Assembly (NCBI GenBank): GCA_017463445.1
Contig: JAFTPF010000008.1
Location: 1-33,728, forward strand
Source: Clostridia bacterium
Lineage (GTDB): Bacteria > Bacillota > Clostridia > Oscillospirales > CAG-272
Reading direction: 5' to 3'
Length of the DNA: 33,728 bases
Below, one piece after another: positions 23,490-32,500 of the stretch. The number at the start of each line of letters is the position of its first letter. Position 1 is the stretch's first letter. A program made the translations under genes and the position numbers. The notes beneath the pieces are model-generated. The model ran no database searches. It was not told the origin of the DNA and was given only the letters and a program-made list of their open reading frames with translations.

Positions 23490-23518
23490 TTGACAAATTC
23501 ACGGCGATGTTGCATAAT
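23490..23518 (+). promoter_or_regulatory. argG-proximal promoter P2
   Basis: -35 TTGACA (23490-23495), 17-nt spacer, -10 CATAAT (23513-23518). The start point would be near 23525, just before the ARG box. Confidence 0.8.
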
Positions 23519-23529
23519 TATACACGGTT

Positions 23530-23547
23530 TTTGAATATTTATCCATT
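23530..23547 (+). promoter_or_regulatory. ARG box (ArgR/AhrC operator)
   Basis: TTTGAATATTTATCCATT fits the 18-bp ARG-box pattern TNTGAATWWWWATTCANA with two mismatches (C for T at position 14 and T for A at the last). It sits between the P2 start point and the argG RBS (CGGAGG 23548-23553), where ArgR bound with arginine would block transcription. Confidence 0.6.
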
Positions 23548-23559
23548 CGGAGGTTTATC

Positions 23560-24783
23560 ATGAAAAAAGAAGACATCAAAAAAGTAGTGCTCGCCTATTC
23601 CGGCGGTCTGGATACATCCATCATCATTCCGTGGCTGAAGGAAAACTACAACAACTGCGAGGTCATCGCAGTCTCCGCTGACGTAGGTCAGGGCACCGAG
23701 CTGGACGGTCTGGAAGAAAAGGCCATCAAGACCGGCGCTTCCAAGCTCTACGTGCTGGATCTGAAGAAGGAGTTCATCGAGGACTTCATCTACCCCACTA
23801 TGCAGGCAGGCGCCGTTTACGAGGGCGACTATCTGCTGGGTACTTCCTTTGCCCGTCCCATCATCGCCCAGAAGATCGTTGAGATCGCTCTTGCAGAAGG
23901 CGCCGACGCCATTGCCCACGGTTGCACCGGCAAGGGCAACGACCAGGTTCGGTTTGAGCTGACCATCAAGGCCTTCGCGCCCGAAATGGCAATCATCGCT
24001 CCTTGGCGTGAGTGGACCATCAAGTCCCGCGAGGAAGAGATCGAGTACGCCGAGGCGCACAACATCCCTCTGAAGATCAACCGTGAGACCAACTACTCCA
24101 AGGACAAGAACCTGTGGCACCTGTCCCACGAGGGTCTGGATCTGGAGGATCCCGCTAACGAGCCTCAGTACAACAAGCCCGGCTTCCTGGAACTGGGCGT
24201 CTCTCCCGAGCAGGCACCCGACACTCCCACCTACGTTACCCTGTCCTTTGAGAAAGGCGTTCCCACCGCCATCAACGGCGAGGCGATGGACGCCGTTACC
24301 CTGATCGAGACCCTGAACAAGCTGGGCGGCGAAAACGGCATCGGTATCACCGATCTGGTAGAAAACCGTCTGGTAGGCATGAAGTCCCGCGGCGTTTACG
24401 AGACTCCCGGCGGAACCATCCTCTACCGCGCGCACAAGGTTCTGGAGACCATCACCCTCGACCGTGACACCCAGCACTACAAGGAGCTGGTTGCCAACAA
24501 GTACGCCGAGCTGGTCTACAACGGTCTGTGGTTCACTCCTCTTCGCGAGGCACTGGCCGCATTCGTGACCTCCACTCAGCAGAACGTCACCGGCGAGGTG
24601 AAGCTGAAGCTCTACAAGGGCAACCTGATCAACGCAGGCGTAACCTCTCCCAACTCCCTTTACAGCGAAGAGGTTGCAACCTTCGACGAGGATAACGTCT
24701 ACAACCAGGCTGACGCTACCGGCTTCATCAACCTGTTCGGTCTGCCTCTGCAGGTTCAGGCAAATCTGAAGAAAAAGAATTAA
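23560..24783 (+). CDS. argG: Argininosuccinate synthase
   Basis: 407 residues, the normal length. CGGAGG RBS. The N-type ATP pyrophosphatase P-loop AYSGGLDTS is at 12-20; [31 protein letters not shown] and the C-terminal [20 protein letters not shown] are diagnostic. It joins citrulline and aspartate using ATP (to AMP and PPi) to form argininosuccinate. First gene of the arginine cluster, directly under P2 and the ARG box. Codon bias indicates strong expression. Confidence 0.97.
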   Translation: MKKEDIKKVVLAYSGGLDTSIIIPWLKENYNNCEVIAVSADVGQGTELDGLEEKAIKTGASKLYVLDLKKEFIEDFIYPTMQAGAVYEGDYLLGTSFARPIIAQKIVEIALAEGADAIAHGCTGKGNDQVRFELTIKAFAPEMAIIAPWREWTIKSREEEIEYAEAHNIPLKINRETNYSKDKNLWHLSHEGLDLEDPANEPQYNKPGFLELGVSPEQAPDTPTYVTLSFEKGVPTAINGEAMDAVTLIETLNKLGGENGIGITDLVENRLVGMKSRGVYETPGGTILYRAHKVLETITLDRDTQHYKELVANKYAELVYNGLWFTPLREALAAFVTSTQQNVTGEVKLKLYKGNLINAGVTSPNSLYSEEVATFDEDNVYNQADATGFINLFGLPLQVQANLKKKN

Positions 24784-24789
24784 ATAAAT

Positions 24790-24853
24790 CGGGGCGCTGC
24801 CCCGAACCCCGCCAAGGGCTTCTTGAAAGAAGCCCTTGGAACCCAAGAACTTT
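24790..24853 (+). repeat. Dispersed two-hairpin repeat, copy B
   Basis: Hairpin 1 CGGGGC-GCT-GCCCCG (24790-24804), spacer AACCCCG, hairpin 2 with 13-bp stem CCAAGGGCTTCTT (24812-24839), tail AACCCAAGAACTTT. Confidence 0.85.
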
Positions 24854-24905
24854 CCTGAAAAGCGGCAAATACTTGCCGCTTGGCAAGGTTTTGGGCGGTG
24901 AATGT

Positions 24906-24955
24906 TCCAAAATAGTCCTTTTGCGTGCCAAATTACGCGAAAGGACAGTTTTGGG
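24906..24955. ncRNA. Long structured hairpin between argG and argH
   Basis: Outer stem TCCAAAA/TTTTGGG (24906-24912 with 24949-24955), a 2x2 internal loop, inner 12-pair stem (24915-24926 with 24935-24946, one G-U) and an 8-base loop GCCAAATT. About 19 pairs in 50 bases. No T-run follows. It could be an RNA-processing site, a small RNA or a mobile hairpin relic; the class is unknown. Confidence 0.45.
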
Positions 24956-24996
24956 ATATTGACCTAATTTCGAAACACACTCATTTTTATCTATTT

Positions 24997-25069
24997 CCCC
25001 AAAAAGTTTTTGAAGTCCAGAAACTTTTTTTAAAAAGTTTCTGGCAGGATCCAAGGACAGAGCCCTTGG
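24997..25069 (-). repeat. Dispersed two-hairpin repeat, copy C (reversed)
   Basis: Read on the minus strand: hairpin 1 CCAAGG..CCTTGG (25069-25051), spacer, hairpin 2 with stem CCAGAAACTTTTT (25044-25017), tail ACTTCAAAAACTTTTT. It ends two bases before the argH RBS and forms an inverted pair with copy B. Confidence 0.85.
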
Positions 25070-25083
25070 TTGGAGACAAATTC

Positions 25084-26463
25084 ATGGCAGAAAAGATGTG
25101 GGCGGGACGGTCCGCCGGTGTCACCGATCAGGTGGCAGATGATTTCAATACTTCTCTTCCCTTCGATCAGCGGATGTACCGTCAGGACATCACCGGCAGT
25201 ATGGCGCACGCGACCATGCTGGCGGCGAAGGGGATCCTTCCTCCAAGCGACGTAGACACCATCATTGACGGTCTGTCGGGGATCCTTGCGGATCTGGACA
25301 GCGGAAAGCTGGATTTTTCCGCAGGCGGCGAGGACATTCATATGTTTATCGAGTCGGAGCTCACCGCCAGAATCGGCGATCTGGGCAAGAAGCTCCACAC
25401 CGCCCGTAGCCGCAACGACCAGGTCGCACTGGACCTGCGGCTCTATCTGCGGGATGAGGTAAAGTCCATCTCCGACCTGATCAGAGATGTGATCGACGCT
25501 CTGCTACTGCAGGCCGAAGCATACGCCGATGCGATCATGCCGGGCTACACCCACCTGCAGAGAGCACAACCCATCACCTTCGGCCATCATCTCATGGCGT
25601 ATGTGCAGATGCTTCTGCGGGATCTCGACCGCCTGTCCGATGCGGCAGGACGGATGAACATATCTCCCCTCGGCTCCTGCGCACTGGCAGGCACCACCTA
25701 TCCCACCGACCGTCAGATGGTCGCCGACATTCTGCAGATGAACGGCATCTGCGAAAACTCGCTGGACGGCGTGTCCGACCGCGATTACTGCATCGAGCTG
25801 CAGGCCGCGTTCGCTACGATCATGATGCACCTCTCGCGGCTGTCCGAGGAGATCATCCTCTGGACCTCCTGGGAATTCCGCTTCGTAGAGCTGTCCGACG
25901 CCTACTCCACCGGCTCGTCCATTATGCCACAGAAGAAGAACTCCGATATGGCGGAGCTGGTACGGGGCAAGACCGGCAGAGTCTACGGCAATCTGATGGG
26001 CACACTCACCATGCTGAAGGGTCTTCCTCTCGCCTACAACAAGGATATGCAGGAGGACAAGGAAGCCATCTTCGACAGCGTAGACACCCTGAAAATGTCG
26101 CTGGCGGTGTTCGCTCCCATGGTGGCGACTATGCGTCCGCTCCCCGAAAATATGCGGGCGGCGGCGGCAAAGGGGTTCATCAACGCCACCGACTGCGCCG
26201 ATTATCTCACCAAAAAGGGGATGCCCTTCCGCACCGCCTACAAGATCACGGGTGCGCTGGTGGCAGACTGCATCCGCGACGGGCTGACCTTGGAAACGCT
26301 CCCCATCGAGCGCTACAAAGCCGCGTCCGAGCTGTTCGAAGCCGACATTTACGACGAGATCAGCATGGAGACCTGCGTGATGCGCAGAACCTCCGCAGGA
26401 GGCACCTCCGTTGACTCGGTGAGAGCGCAGATCGCATCGGTAAAAGCAAAACTGGGCGAATAA
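25084..26463 (+). CDS. argH: Argininosuccinate lyase
   Basis: 459 residues. ATG 25084 is chosen because AEKMWAGR is the standard ArgH start and TGGAG (25071-25075) lies eight bases upstream; an in-frame extension would translate the repeat. Superfamily blocks present: HTARSRNDQVALDLRLYLRD, PGYTHLQRAQPITFGHHLM, and the mobile catalytic loop TGSSIMPQKKNSD with catalytic Ser near 278-279; Ser replaces the usual Pro after KKN. It splits argininosuccinate into arginine and fumarate. Confidence 0.97.
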   Translation: MAEKMWAGRSAGVTDQVADDFNTSLPFDQRMYRQDITGSMAHATMLAAKGILPPSDVDTIIDGLSGILADLDSGKLDFSAGGEDIHMFIESELTARIGDLGKKLHTARSRNDQVALDLRLYLRDEVKSISDLIRDVIDALLLQAEAYADAIMPGYTHLQRAQPITFGHHLMAYVQMLLRDLDRLSDAAGRMNISPLGSCALAGTTYPTDRQMVADILQMNGICENSLDGVSDRDYCIELQAAFATIMMHLSRLSEEIILWTSWEFRFVELSDAYSTGSSIMPQKKNSDMAELVRGKTGRVYGNLMGTLTMLKGLPLAYNKDMQEDKEAIFDSVDTLKMSLAVFAPMVATMRPLPENMRAAAAKGFINATDCADYLTKKGMPFRTAYKITGALVADCIRDGLTLETLPIERYKAASELFEADIYDEISMETCVMRRTSAGGTSVDSVRAQIASVKAKLGE

Positions 26464-26507
26464 GATTCAGAAATTACAACGAAACTATAAAAGATCCCCT
26501 GTCCTTA

Positions 26508-26583
26508 CCAAAAGTTTTTGAAGGATCAAAGGAAACTTTTTGCAAAAAGTTTCCTTTGCGGGGTCAAGGGGCGCCGCCCCTTG
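26508..26583 (-). repeat. Dispersed two-hairpin repeat, copy D (reversed)
   Basis: Minus-strand reading: hairpin 1 CAAGGGGC-GGC-GCCCCTTG (26583-26565), spacer, hairpin 2 with 15-bp stem CAAAGGAAACTTTTT (26558-26527), tail TCAAAAACTTTTGG. Its last base is the first base of the argB RBS GAGGAG (26583-26588). Confidence 0.9.
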
Positions 26584-26598
26584 AGGAGATTCAAAATC

Positions 26599-27450
26599 AT
26601 GGAAATTACAAATGCACAGCGGGCGGAAGTGCTGGTCAAGGCACTTCCCTACATACAGAAATACACCGGTAAGGTGGTAGTCATCAAGTACGGCGGAAAC
26701 GCTATGATCAACGAGGAGCTGAAATCTGCCGTTATGGGCGATCTGGCACTCCTTTCGCTGATCGGCGTCAAGATCGTGCTGGTTCACGGCGGCGGTCCCG
26801 AGATCTCCGAGACTATGAAGAAAATGGGCAAGGAGAGCGTCTTCGTGGACGGACTACGTGTCACCGACCGTGAGACTGCCGAGATCGTGCAGATGGTGCT
26901 GTCGGGCAAGATCAACAAGTCGCTGGTCAACCTCTTAAACAACGCCGATTGCCGTGCCATCGGTCTTTCGGGCGCCGACGACGGTCTTATTGAGGCGGTT
27001 CAGAAGGACCCCCGTCTCGGTTATGTGGGCGAGATCACCAAGGTCAATCCCCAGATCATCCACGATCTCTTGGACAAAGGCTACATCCCCGTCATCTCTA
27101 CCGTGGGCTACGACAAGGCGGGCAACATCTACAACATCAACGCCGACACTGCCGCCGCACGCATTGCGGGTGCGCTGAAGGCGGAAGCCCTCTTCTCCAT
27201 GACCGACATCGCGGGCATTCTCCGCGATAAGGACGATCCCACATCGCTGATCCACAAGATCTACGTCTCGGACGCTCCTGCACTGATGCGGGACGGTATC
27301 ATCTCGGGCGGCATGATCCCCAAGGTGGACTGCTGTGTGGAAGCCATCCGCCGCGGCGTGAAGCGGGTCTTCATCATCGACGGACGCGTTCCCCACTCCA
27401 TCCTCATCGAGGCTCTTACCGACGAGGGTATCGGCACCATGTTCCTGTAA
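26599..27450 (+). CDS. argB: N-acetylglutamate kinase
   Basis: 283 residues. ATG 26599 with GAGGAG (26583-26588); an upstream in-frame extension would read through repeat D. It has an N-terminal helix before the kinase core (AEVLVKALPYIQKYTGK), as in hexameric, arginine-inhibited kinases of the Pseudomonas/Thermotoga type. VIKYGGNAM (Lys for ATP), VHGGGPEI, and TDIAGIL follow. It phosphorylates N-acetylglutamate, the second step of ornithine synthesis. argC, argJ and argD are absent from the window. Confidence 0.97.
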   Translation: MEITNAQRAEVLVKALPYIQKYTGKVVVIKYGGNAMINEELKSAVMGDLALLSLIGVKIVLVHGGGPEISETMKKMGKESVFVDGLRVTDRETAEIVQMVLSGKINKSLVNLLNNADCRAIGLSGADDGLIEAVQKDPRLGYVGEITKVNPQIIHDLLDKGYIPVISTVGYDKAGNIYNINADTAAARIAGALKAEALFSMTDIAGILRDKDDPTSLIHKIYVSDAPALMRDGIISGGMIPKVDCCVEAIRRGVKRVFIIDGRVPHSILIEALTDEGIGTMFL

Positions 27451-27495
27451 TTTCGTTTAATATTACATAATTCATTATTTTGTGAGGCAACATAA

Positions 27496-28425
27496 ATGAA
27501 GCATTTGCTCAAACTGATGGATCTCTCCGAAAAGGAGATCCTGGGTCTGCTGAATACTGCGGACCAACTCAAATACGAAAAGCACAACGGCATCGAGCAT
27601 CATCACCTGAAGGGCAAGACTCTGGGTATGATCTTCTCTAAGTCGTCCACCCGTACCCGTGTCTCCTTTGAGGTAGGTATGTACGACCTGGGCGGTCAGG
27701 CACTCTTCCTCTCCTCCGCTCACACCCAGATCGGCAGAGGCGAGCCTGTGGAAGACACCGCCCGCGTGCTCTCCCGTTATCTGGACGGCATCATGATCCG
27801 CACCTTCGATCAGGAGGAAGTGGAGAATCTGGCAAAATACGGCTCTATTCCGATCATCAACGGTCTGACCGACTACTGTCATCCCTGTCAGGTGCTGGCT
27901 GACCTGATGACCATCCGCGAACACAAGGGCGCACTTGCCGGCAACAAGCTGGTATTCGTGGGCGACGGCAACAATATGGCAAATTCCCTCATCGTCGGCG
28001 GTATCAAGACCGGCATGGAGGTGACAGTTGCCTGCCCCAAGACCCATCAGCCCGATCCCGAGATCATGCAGTGGGCTGCCGAGAACGGCAAGTTCACCTG
28101 CACCGACGATATTCTGGAAGCCTGCAAGGATGCCGACGTACTTTACACTGACGTGTGGGCATCCATGGGTCAGGAGGAGGAAGCCGCAGAGCGGAAAAAG
28201 ATCTTCGCGGGCTATCAGATCAACAGTGAGGTCATGGCGGTAGCCCATCCCGATGCGATGGTGCTCCACTGTCTGCCTGCGCATCGCGGCGAGGAGATCA
28301 CCGCTGAGGTGATGGAAGCCCACGCCGACGAAATCTTCGACGAGGCAGAAAACCGTCTCCACGCTCAGAAGGCAGTTCTGGTCAAGCTGATGGGCGGCGA
28401 CGCCCCCCAAAGTGACCGCGACTGA
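27496..28425 (+). CDS. argF: Ornithine carbamoyltransferase
   Basis: 309 residues, GTGAGG RBS. Carbamoyl-phosphate loop SSTRTR (50-55), HPCQ (129-132), and ornithine-site HCLPAHR (258-264). VFVGDGNNMANSL marks the second domain. It makes citrulline from ornithine and carbamoyl phosphate, the product of the next two genes. The anabolic role is inferred from the biosynthetic context; an ArcB-type catabolic role would need arcA and arcC, which are absent. Confidence 0.96.
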   Translation: MKHLLKLMDLSEKEILGLLNTADQLKYEKHNGIEHHHLKGKTLGMIFSKSSTRTRVSFEVGMYDLGGQALFLSSAHTQIGRGEPVEDTARVLSRYLDGIMIRTFDQEEVENLAKYGSIPIINGLTDYCHPCQVLADLMTIREHKGALAGNKLVFVGDGNNMANSLIVGGIKTGMEVTVACPKTHQPDPEIMQWAAENGKFTCTDDILEACKDADVLYTDVWASMGQEEEAAERKKIFAGYQINSEVMAVAHPDAMVLHCLPAHRGEEITAEVMEAHADEIFDEAENRLHAQKAVLVKLMGGDAPQSDRD

Positions 28426-28434
28426 TCCTAAAGA

Positions 28435-28472
28435 CATCCAAGATTCAAGAAGTTAATTTCTGCGGTTGGATG
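28435..28472 (+). repeat. Hairpin between argF and carA
   Basis: CATCCAA (28435-28441) pairs with TTGGATG (28466-28472), with a smaller inner pairing AGAA/TTCT. No T-run. It is not a copy of the dispersed two-hairpin repeat. Confidence 0.5.
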
Positions 28473-28521
28473 CCAAGTCGCTCCGACTGCTGCGCCGCTG
28501 ATCGCGGCAGGAGATAAATCT

Positions 28522-29598
28522 ATGAAAAAAGCATATTTGGTACTTGAAAACGGAAAAGTGTTCGAAGGTGTACGCTTCGGTGCGGACGCTTCGGTCACCG
28601 GTGAGCTGGTCTTCACCACCGGCGTGGTGGGCTATCTGGAGAATCTGACCGATCCAAACTATTACGGTCAGATCGTGCTTCAGACCTTCCCTCTCATCGG
28701 TAACTACGGCGTCATTGAGGAGGATATCCCCGAAAAAGCCTGGGCTGCGGGCTATGTCGTCCGTGAATGGTGCGACACCCCCTCCAATTTCCGTTCGCAG
28801 TACGATCTGGATAAATATCTGAAAGATCAGGGTATCCCCGGCATCTTTGGCATCGACACCCGCGAGGTCACCCGTACCATCCGTGAGTGCGGCGTGATGA
28901 CGGCGATGATCTGCGACGAGGTCCCCGCCGATCTGTCCGCCCTTGCCGCGTACGAGATCAAGGACGCCGCCGCGGCGGTCACCCCCGACGAGAGCGCAAC
29001 TCTTCCTGCGGCAGGCGAGGAGCTATGCCGCGTGACAATAATCAGCTACGGCTCCTGCGCGCACATCGCAGACGCGCTGATGGCCAAGGGTGCTACCGTG
29101 ACCGTCCTGCCCTTCACCGCTACTGCAGAGGACGTGCTGGCAACCGCTCCCGACGGCATCGTGCTGTCGGAAGGCCCCGGCGATCCCCGTGAGAACGCAG
29201 CCTCCATCGAAACGGTGAAGGCACTGATCGGCAAGGCTCCCATCTTCGGCGTGGGAATGGGTCATCAGATCCTGGCGCTGGCCATGGGCGGCAAGTGCGA
29301 GAAGATGCACCACGGTCACCGCGGCGGAAATCAGCCCGTGAAGGATCTCACCGGTACCCGCACCTATATGACCACCCAAAATCACGGTTATACCGTTTTG
29401 GCTGATTCGGTGAACGCTACCGAGATCTACCGCAACGTCAACGACGGCACCTGCGAAGGTCTGTGCTACTATCCCGCCGTCCCCGCACAGTCGGTGCAGT
29501 TTACCCCCGTCTACGGGAACGGTCCTCACGATACCTCCTTCCTCTATACTAATTTCATCAATACTGTGATCAAATTCAAGAAAGCAGGTGAGTGCTGA
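28522..29598 (+). CDS. carA: Carbamoyl-phosphate synthase small subunit, glutaminase triad lost
   Basis: 358 residues, usual ~355-385; GGAG RBS. The N-terminal CPSase small-chain domain (~1-150; AYLVLENGKVFEGVRFG, LTDPNYYGQIVLQTFPLIGN) and a class I glutamine amidotransferase fold (~165-355; VLSEGPGDP, GGNQPVKD, TQNHGY) are both present. The nucleophile elbow reads FGVGMGHQ where FGICLGHQ is canonical, so the catalytic Cys (E. coli Cys269) is Gly245. The GHPEASPGPHD block reads FTPVYGNGPHD, so His353 and Glu355 are Thr328 and Val330. The subunit cannot be expected to hydrolyse glutamine; it probably supports a large subunit using free ammonia. The stop overlaps the carB ATG by one base. Confidence 0.93.
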   Translation: MKKAYLVLENGKVFEGVRFGADASVTGELVFTTGVVGYLENLTDPNYYGQIVLQTFPLIGNYGVIEEDIPEKAWAAGYVVREWCDTPSNFRSQYDLDKYLKDQGIPGIFGIDTREVTRTIRECGVMTAMICDEVPADLSALAAYEIKDAAAAVTPDESATLPAAGEELCRVTIISYGSCAHIADALMAKGATVTVLPFTATAEDVLATAPDGIVLSEGPGDPRENAASIETVKALIGKAPIFGVGMGHQILALAMGGKCEKMHHGHRGGNQPVKDLTGTRTYMTTQNHGYTVLADSVNATEIYRNVNDGTCEGLCYYPAVPAQSVQFTPVYGNGPHDTSFLYTNFINTVIKFKKAGEC

Positions 29599-32500
29599 TG
29601 CCCCGCGATAACGCTATTCAAAAGGTTCTTGTGATCGGCTCCGGTCCTATCGTCATCGGACAGGCTGCCGAATTCGACTACGCAGGCGCTCAGGCTTGCC
29701 GTGTACTGAAAAAAGCAGGCGTAAACGTAGTGCTGGTCAACTCCAACCCCGCTACCATCATGACCGACAAGGCACTGGCAGACGAGATCTATCTGGAGCC
29801 CCTGAACGTTGACACCATCAAACGCATCATCGAGAAGGAGCGTCCCGACTCCATCCTTGCAGGTCTTGGCGGTCAGACCGGCCTGACCATCGCCATGCAG
29901 CTGGCCAAGGACGGCTATCTGGAAAAGATGGGCGTGCGCCTCTTGGGCACCGACGCCAACTCCATCACCCGTGCCGAGGACCGTGAGCTCTTTAAGGAAG
30001 CTATGGAGGAGATCGGTCAGCCCCTGATCCCCTCGGACATCGCCGAGGATATGGACACCGCCATCGCGGTCGCCAACCGCATCGGTTATCCCGTTATCAT
30101 CCGTCCCGCGTTTACTTTGGGCGGCTCGGGCGGCGGCGTTGCTTACAACGAAGAAGAACTGCGGGTCGTTGCCCGCACCGGTCTGGATCTGTCGCCCATT
30201 ACCCAGATCCTGGTCGAAAAATATATCTACGGCTGGAAAGAGATCGAGTTTGAGACCATGCGCGATGCCGCAGGCAACGCTATCGTCATCTGCTCCATGG
30301 AAAACTTCGACCCCGTCGGCATCCACACCGGCGACTCCATCGTGGTCGCGCCCGCATTTACTCTCTCCCCCAAGGAATACGAGATGCTCCGTGCGGCTTC
30401 CCTCTCCATCGTGTCCTCGCTGGGCATCGTGGGCGGCTGTAACTGCCAGTTTGCGCTGAACCCCGAATCCTTCGAGTATGCGGTCATCGAGGTCAACCCC
30501 CGCGTATCCCGTTCCTCCGCGCTGGCGTCCAAGGCAACCGGCTATCCCATCGCCAAGGTGACCACTCAGATCGCTCTGGGCTATACCCTGGACGAGATCA
30601 AGAACGAGGTCACCGGCACCACTTTTGCTTGCTTCGAGCCTACCGTTGACTACTGCGTAGTCAAGTTCCCCAAGTGGCCCTTCGATAAGTTCGGCGGCAA
30701 GTCCCGTAAGCTGGGCACCCAGATGAAGGCTACCGGCGAGGTCATGGCAATCGCTCCCTCCTTTGAGATGGCGATCATGAAGGCCGTCCGCGGTGCCGAG
30801 ATCTCTCTGGACACCCTGAACAAAGCACCTCTGGACGACACTCCCGTTGAGGAGCGCCTGAAAAATCTGGACGACCTGCGCCTCTTCACCGTATTCGAGG
30901 CGATCAAGAAGGGCGTTTCCCTTGACACCATCAACAAGATCACCCGCATCGACAAGTGGTTCCTGAACAAGCTGAAGAAGCTTGCCGATTACGAAACGAA
31001 GCTGGCGGCAGAAGGTCTGACCGACGAGAATTACCTTGCCGGCAAGACCTACGGGTATCCCGACAAGGCAATCGCCCGCATCGCAGGCGCCAAGGAGATT
31101 CCTGCCGATATGCACCGTGCGGCCTCCTACAAGATGGTAGACACCTGCGGCGCAGAATTTGCGGCAGAGACCCCCTACTTCTACTCCTCCTATGACGAGG
31201 CGTGCGAGGCAAGAGAGCTGCTCGCCACCACCAAGAAGGAGCGTGTCATCGTGCTGGGCTCCGGTCCCATCCGCATCGGTCAGGGCATTGAGTTCGACTA
31301 CTCCTCGGTTCATTGCGTATGGACTCTGCAAGAGCTGGGCTACGAAGTCGCCATCATCAACAACAACCCCGAGACCGTTTCTACCGACTACGACACCGCA
31401 GACCGTCTGTACTTCGAGCCGCTGACTCCCGAGGACGTGATGAACGTCATCGAGATCGAGAAGCCTGTCGGCGTGGTAGTAGCATTCGGCGGTCAGACCG
31501 CCATCAAGTTGACCAGCTTCCTGGATGCAAACGGCATCAAGATTCTGGGCACCTCCGCAGAGGGCATTGACACCGCCGAGGACCGCGAAAAGTTCGACGC
31601 TCTGCTGGAGAGATTTGGCATCCGCCGTCCCAAGGGACGTGCCGTGCTGACGCTGGACGAGGCACTGGAAGCCGCAGAGGGTCTGGGCTATCCCGTACTC
31701 CTCCGCCCCTCCTACGTGATCGGCGGTCAGAACATGATCATCGCTCACGTTCCCGCAGACGTGGAGAAATATATGAATGTCATCCTGGCGGGCGGTATTG
31801 AGAACCCTGTTCTGGTGGACAAGTATATGATGGGTCCCGAGCTGGAGGTAGACGTGATCTCCGACGGCAAGGACGTCCTCATCCCCGGTATCATGCAGCA
31901 CGTGGAGCGTGCCGGCGTACACTCGGGCGACTCCATTGCGGTCTATCCTCCCTACAACATCACCGACAAGATGAAGCAGACCATCATTGACTGCTCCACC
32001 AATCTGGCGCTGGAGCTGGGCACCAAGGGTCTGGTCAACATCCAGTACCTGATCTATCACGGTGAGCTCTACGTCATCGAGGTGAATCCCCGCGCTTCCC
32101 GTACCATCCCCTATATCAGCAAGGTTACCGGCGTTCCCATGGTAGACATCGCCTCCCGCGTCATGATCGGCGAGCCGCTGGCTGACATGGGCTACGGCAC
32201 CGGTCTGTATAAAGCTCCGCCCTACGTTACCGTTAAGGCACCCGTCTTCTCCTTTGAGAAGCTGTCCGACGTAAACTCCTCTCTGGGTCCGGAAATGAAG
32301 TCCACCGGCGAGGTTCTTGGCATCGGCAAGACCATGACCGAGGCACTCTACAAGGGTCTGACCGCGGCAGGCTTCAAGCTGGCTGCTCCCTTCGGCGGAA
32401 ACGAAGTCGGCATCCTCCTGTCGGTAGTGGATCACGATCTGTTTGAGGTAGTTACCCTTGCCAAGAAGCTGGACGATCTGGGTATGAAGCTCTACGCCAC

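Larger units (their letters stand above)
24784..25083. other. argG-argH intergenic region made of repeats and hairpins
   Basis: This 300-base gap holds repeat copy B (24790-24853), a 9-bp hairpin AAGCGGCAA/TTGCCGCTT (24860-24881), a long hairpin (24906-24955), ~40 bases without features, and repeat copy C in reverse orientation (24997-25069). There is no clear promoter for argH. An in-frame upstream extension of argH through copy C exists but is not coding-like. Confidence 0.7.

Noticed and set aside
23400-23559. T-box or arginine attenuator in the argG leader
   Set aside because: No T-box sequence or specifier structure is visible, the small frame has no Arg codons, and the only hairpin before P2 lacks a proper terminator form.
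24925-25083. In-frame N-terminal extension of argH
   Set aside because: It would translate the long hairpin and repeat copy C; the canonical AEKMWAGR start with its own RBS is at 25084.
26518-26598. In-frame N-terminal extension of argB
   Set aside because: It reads through repeat copy D; ATG 26599 has GAGGAG and gives the normal ArgB start.
27451-27495. Second ARG box before argF
   Set aside because: Only a half-site (ATTCA) matches; the other half does not fit the consensus.
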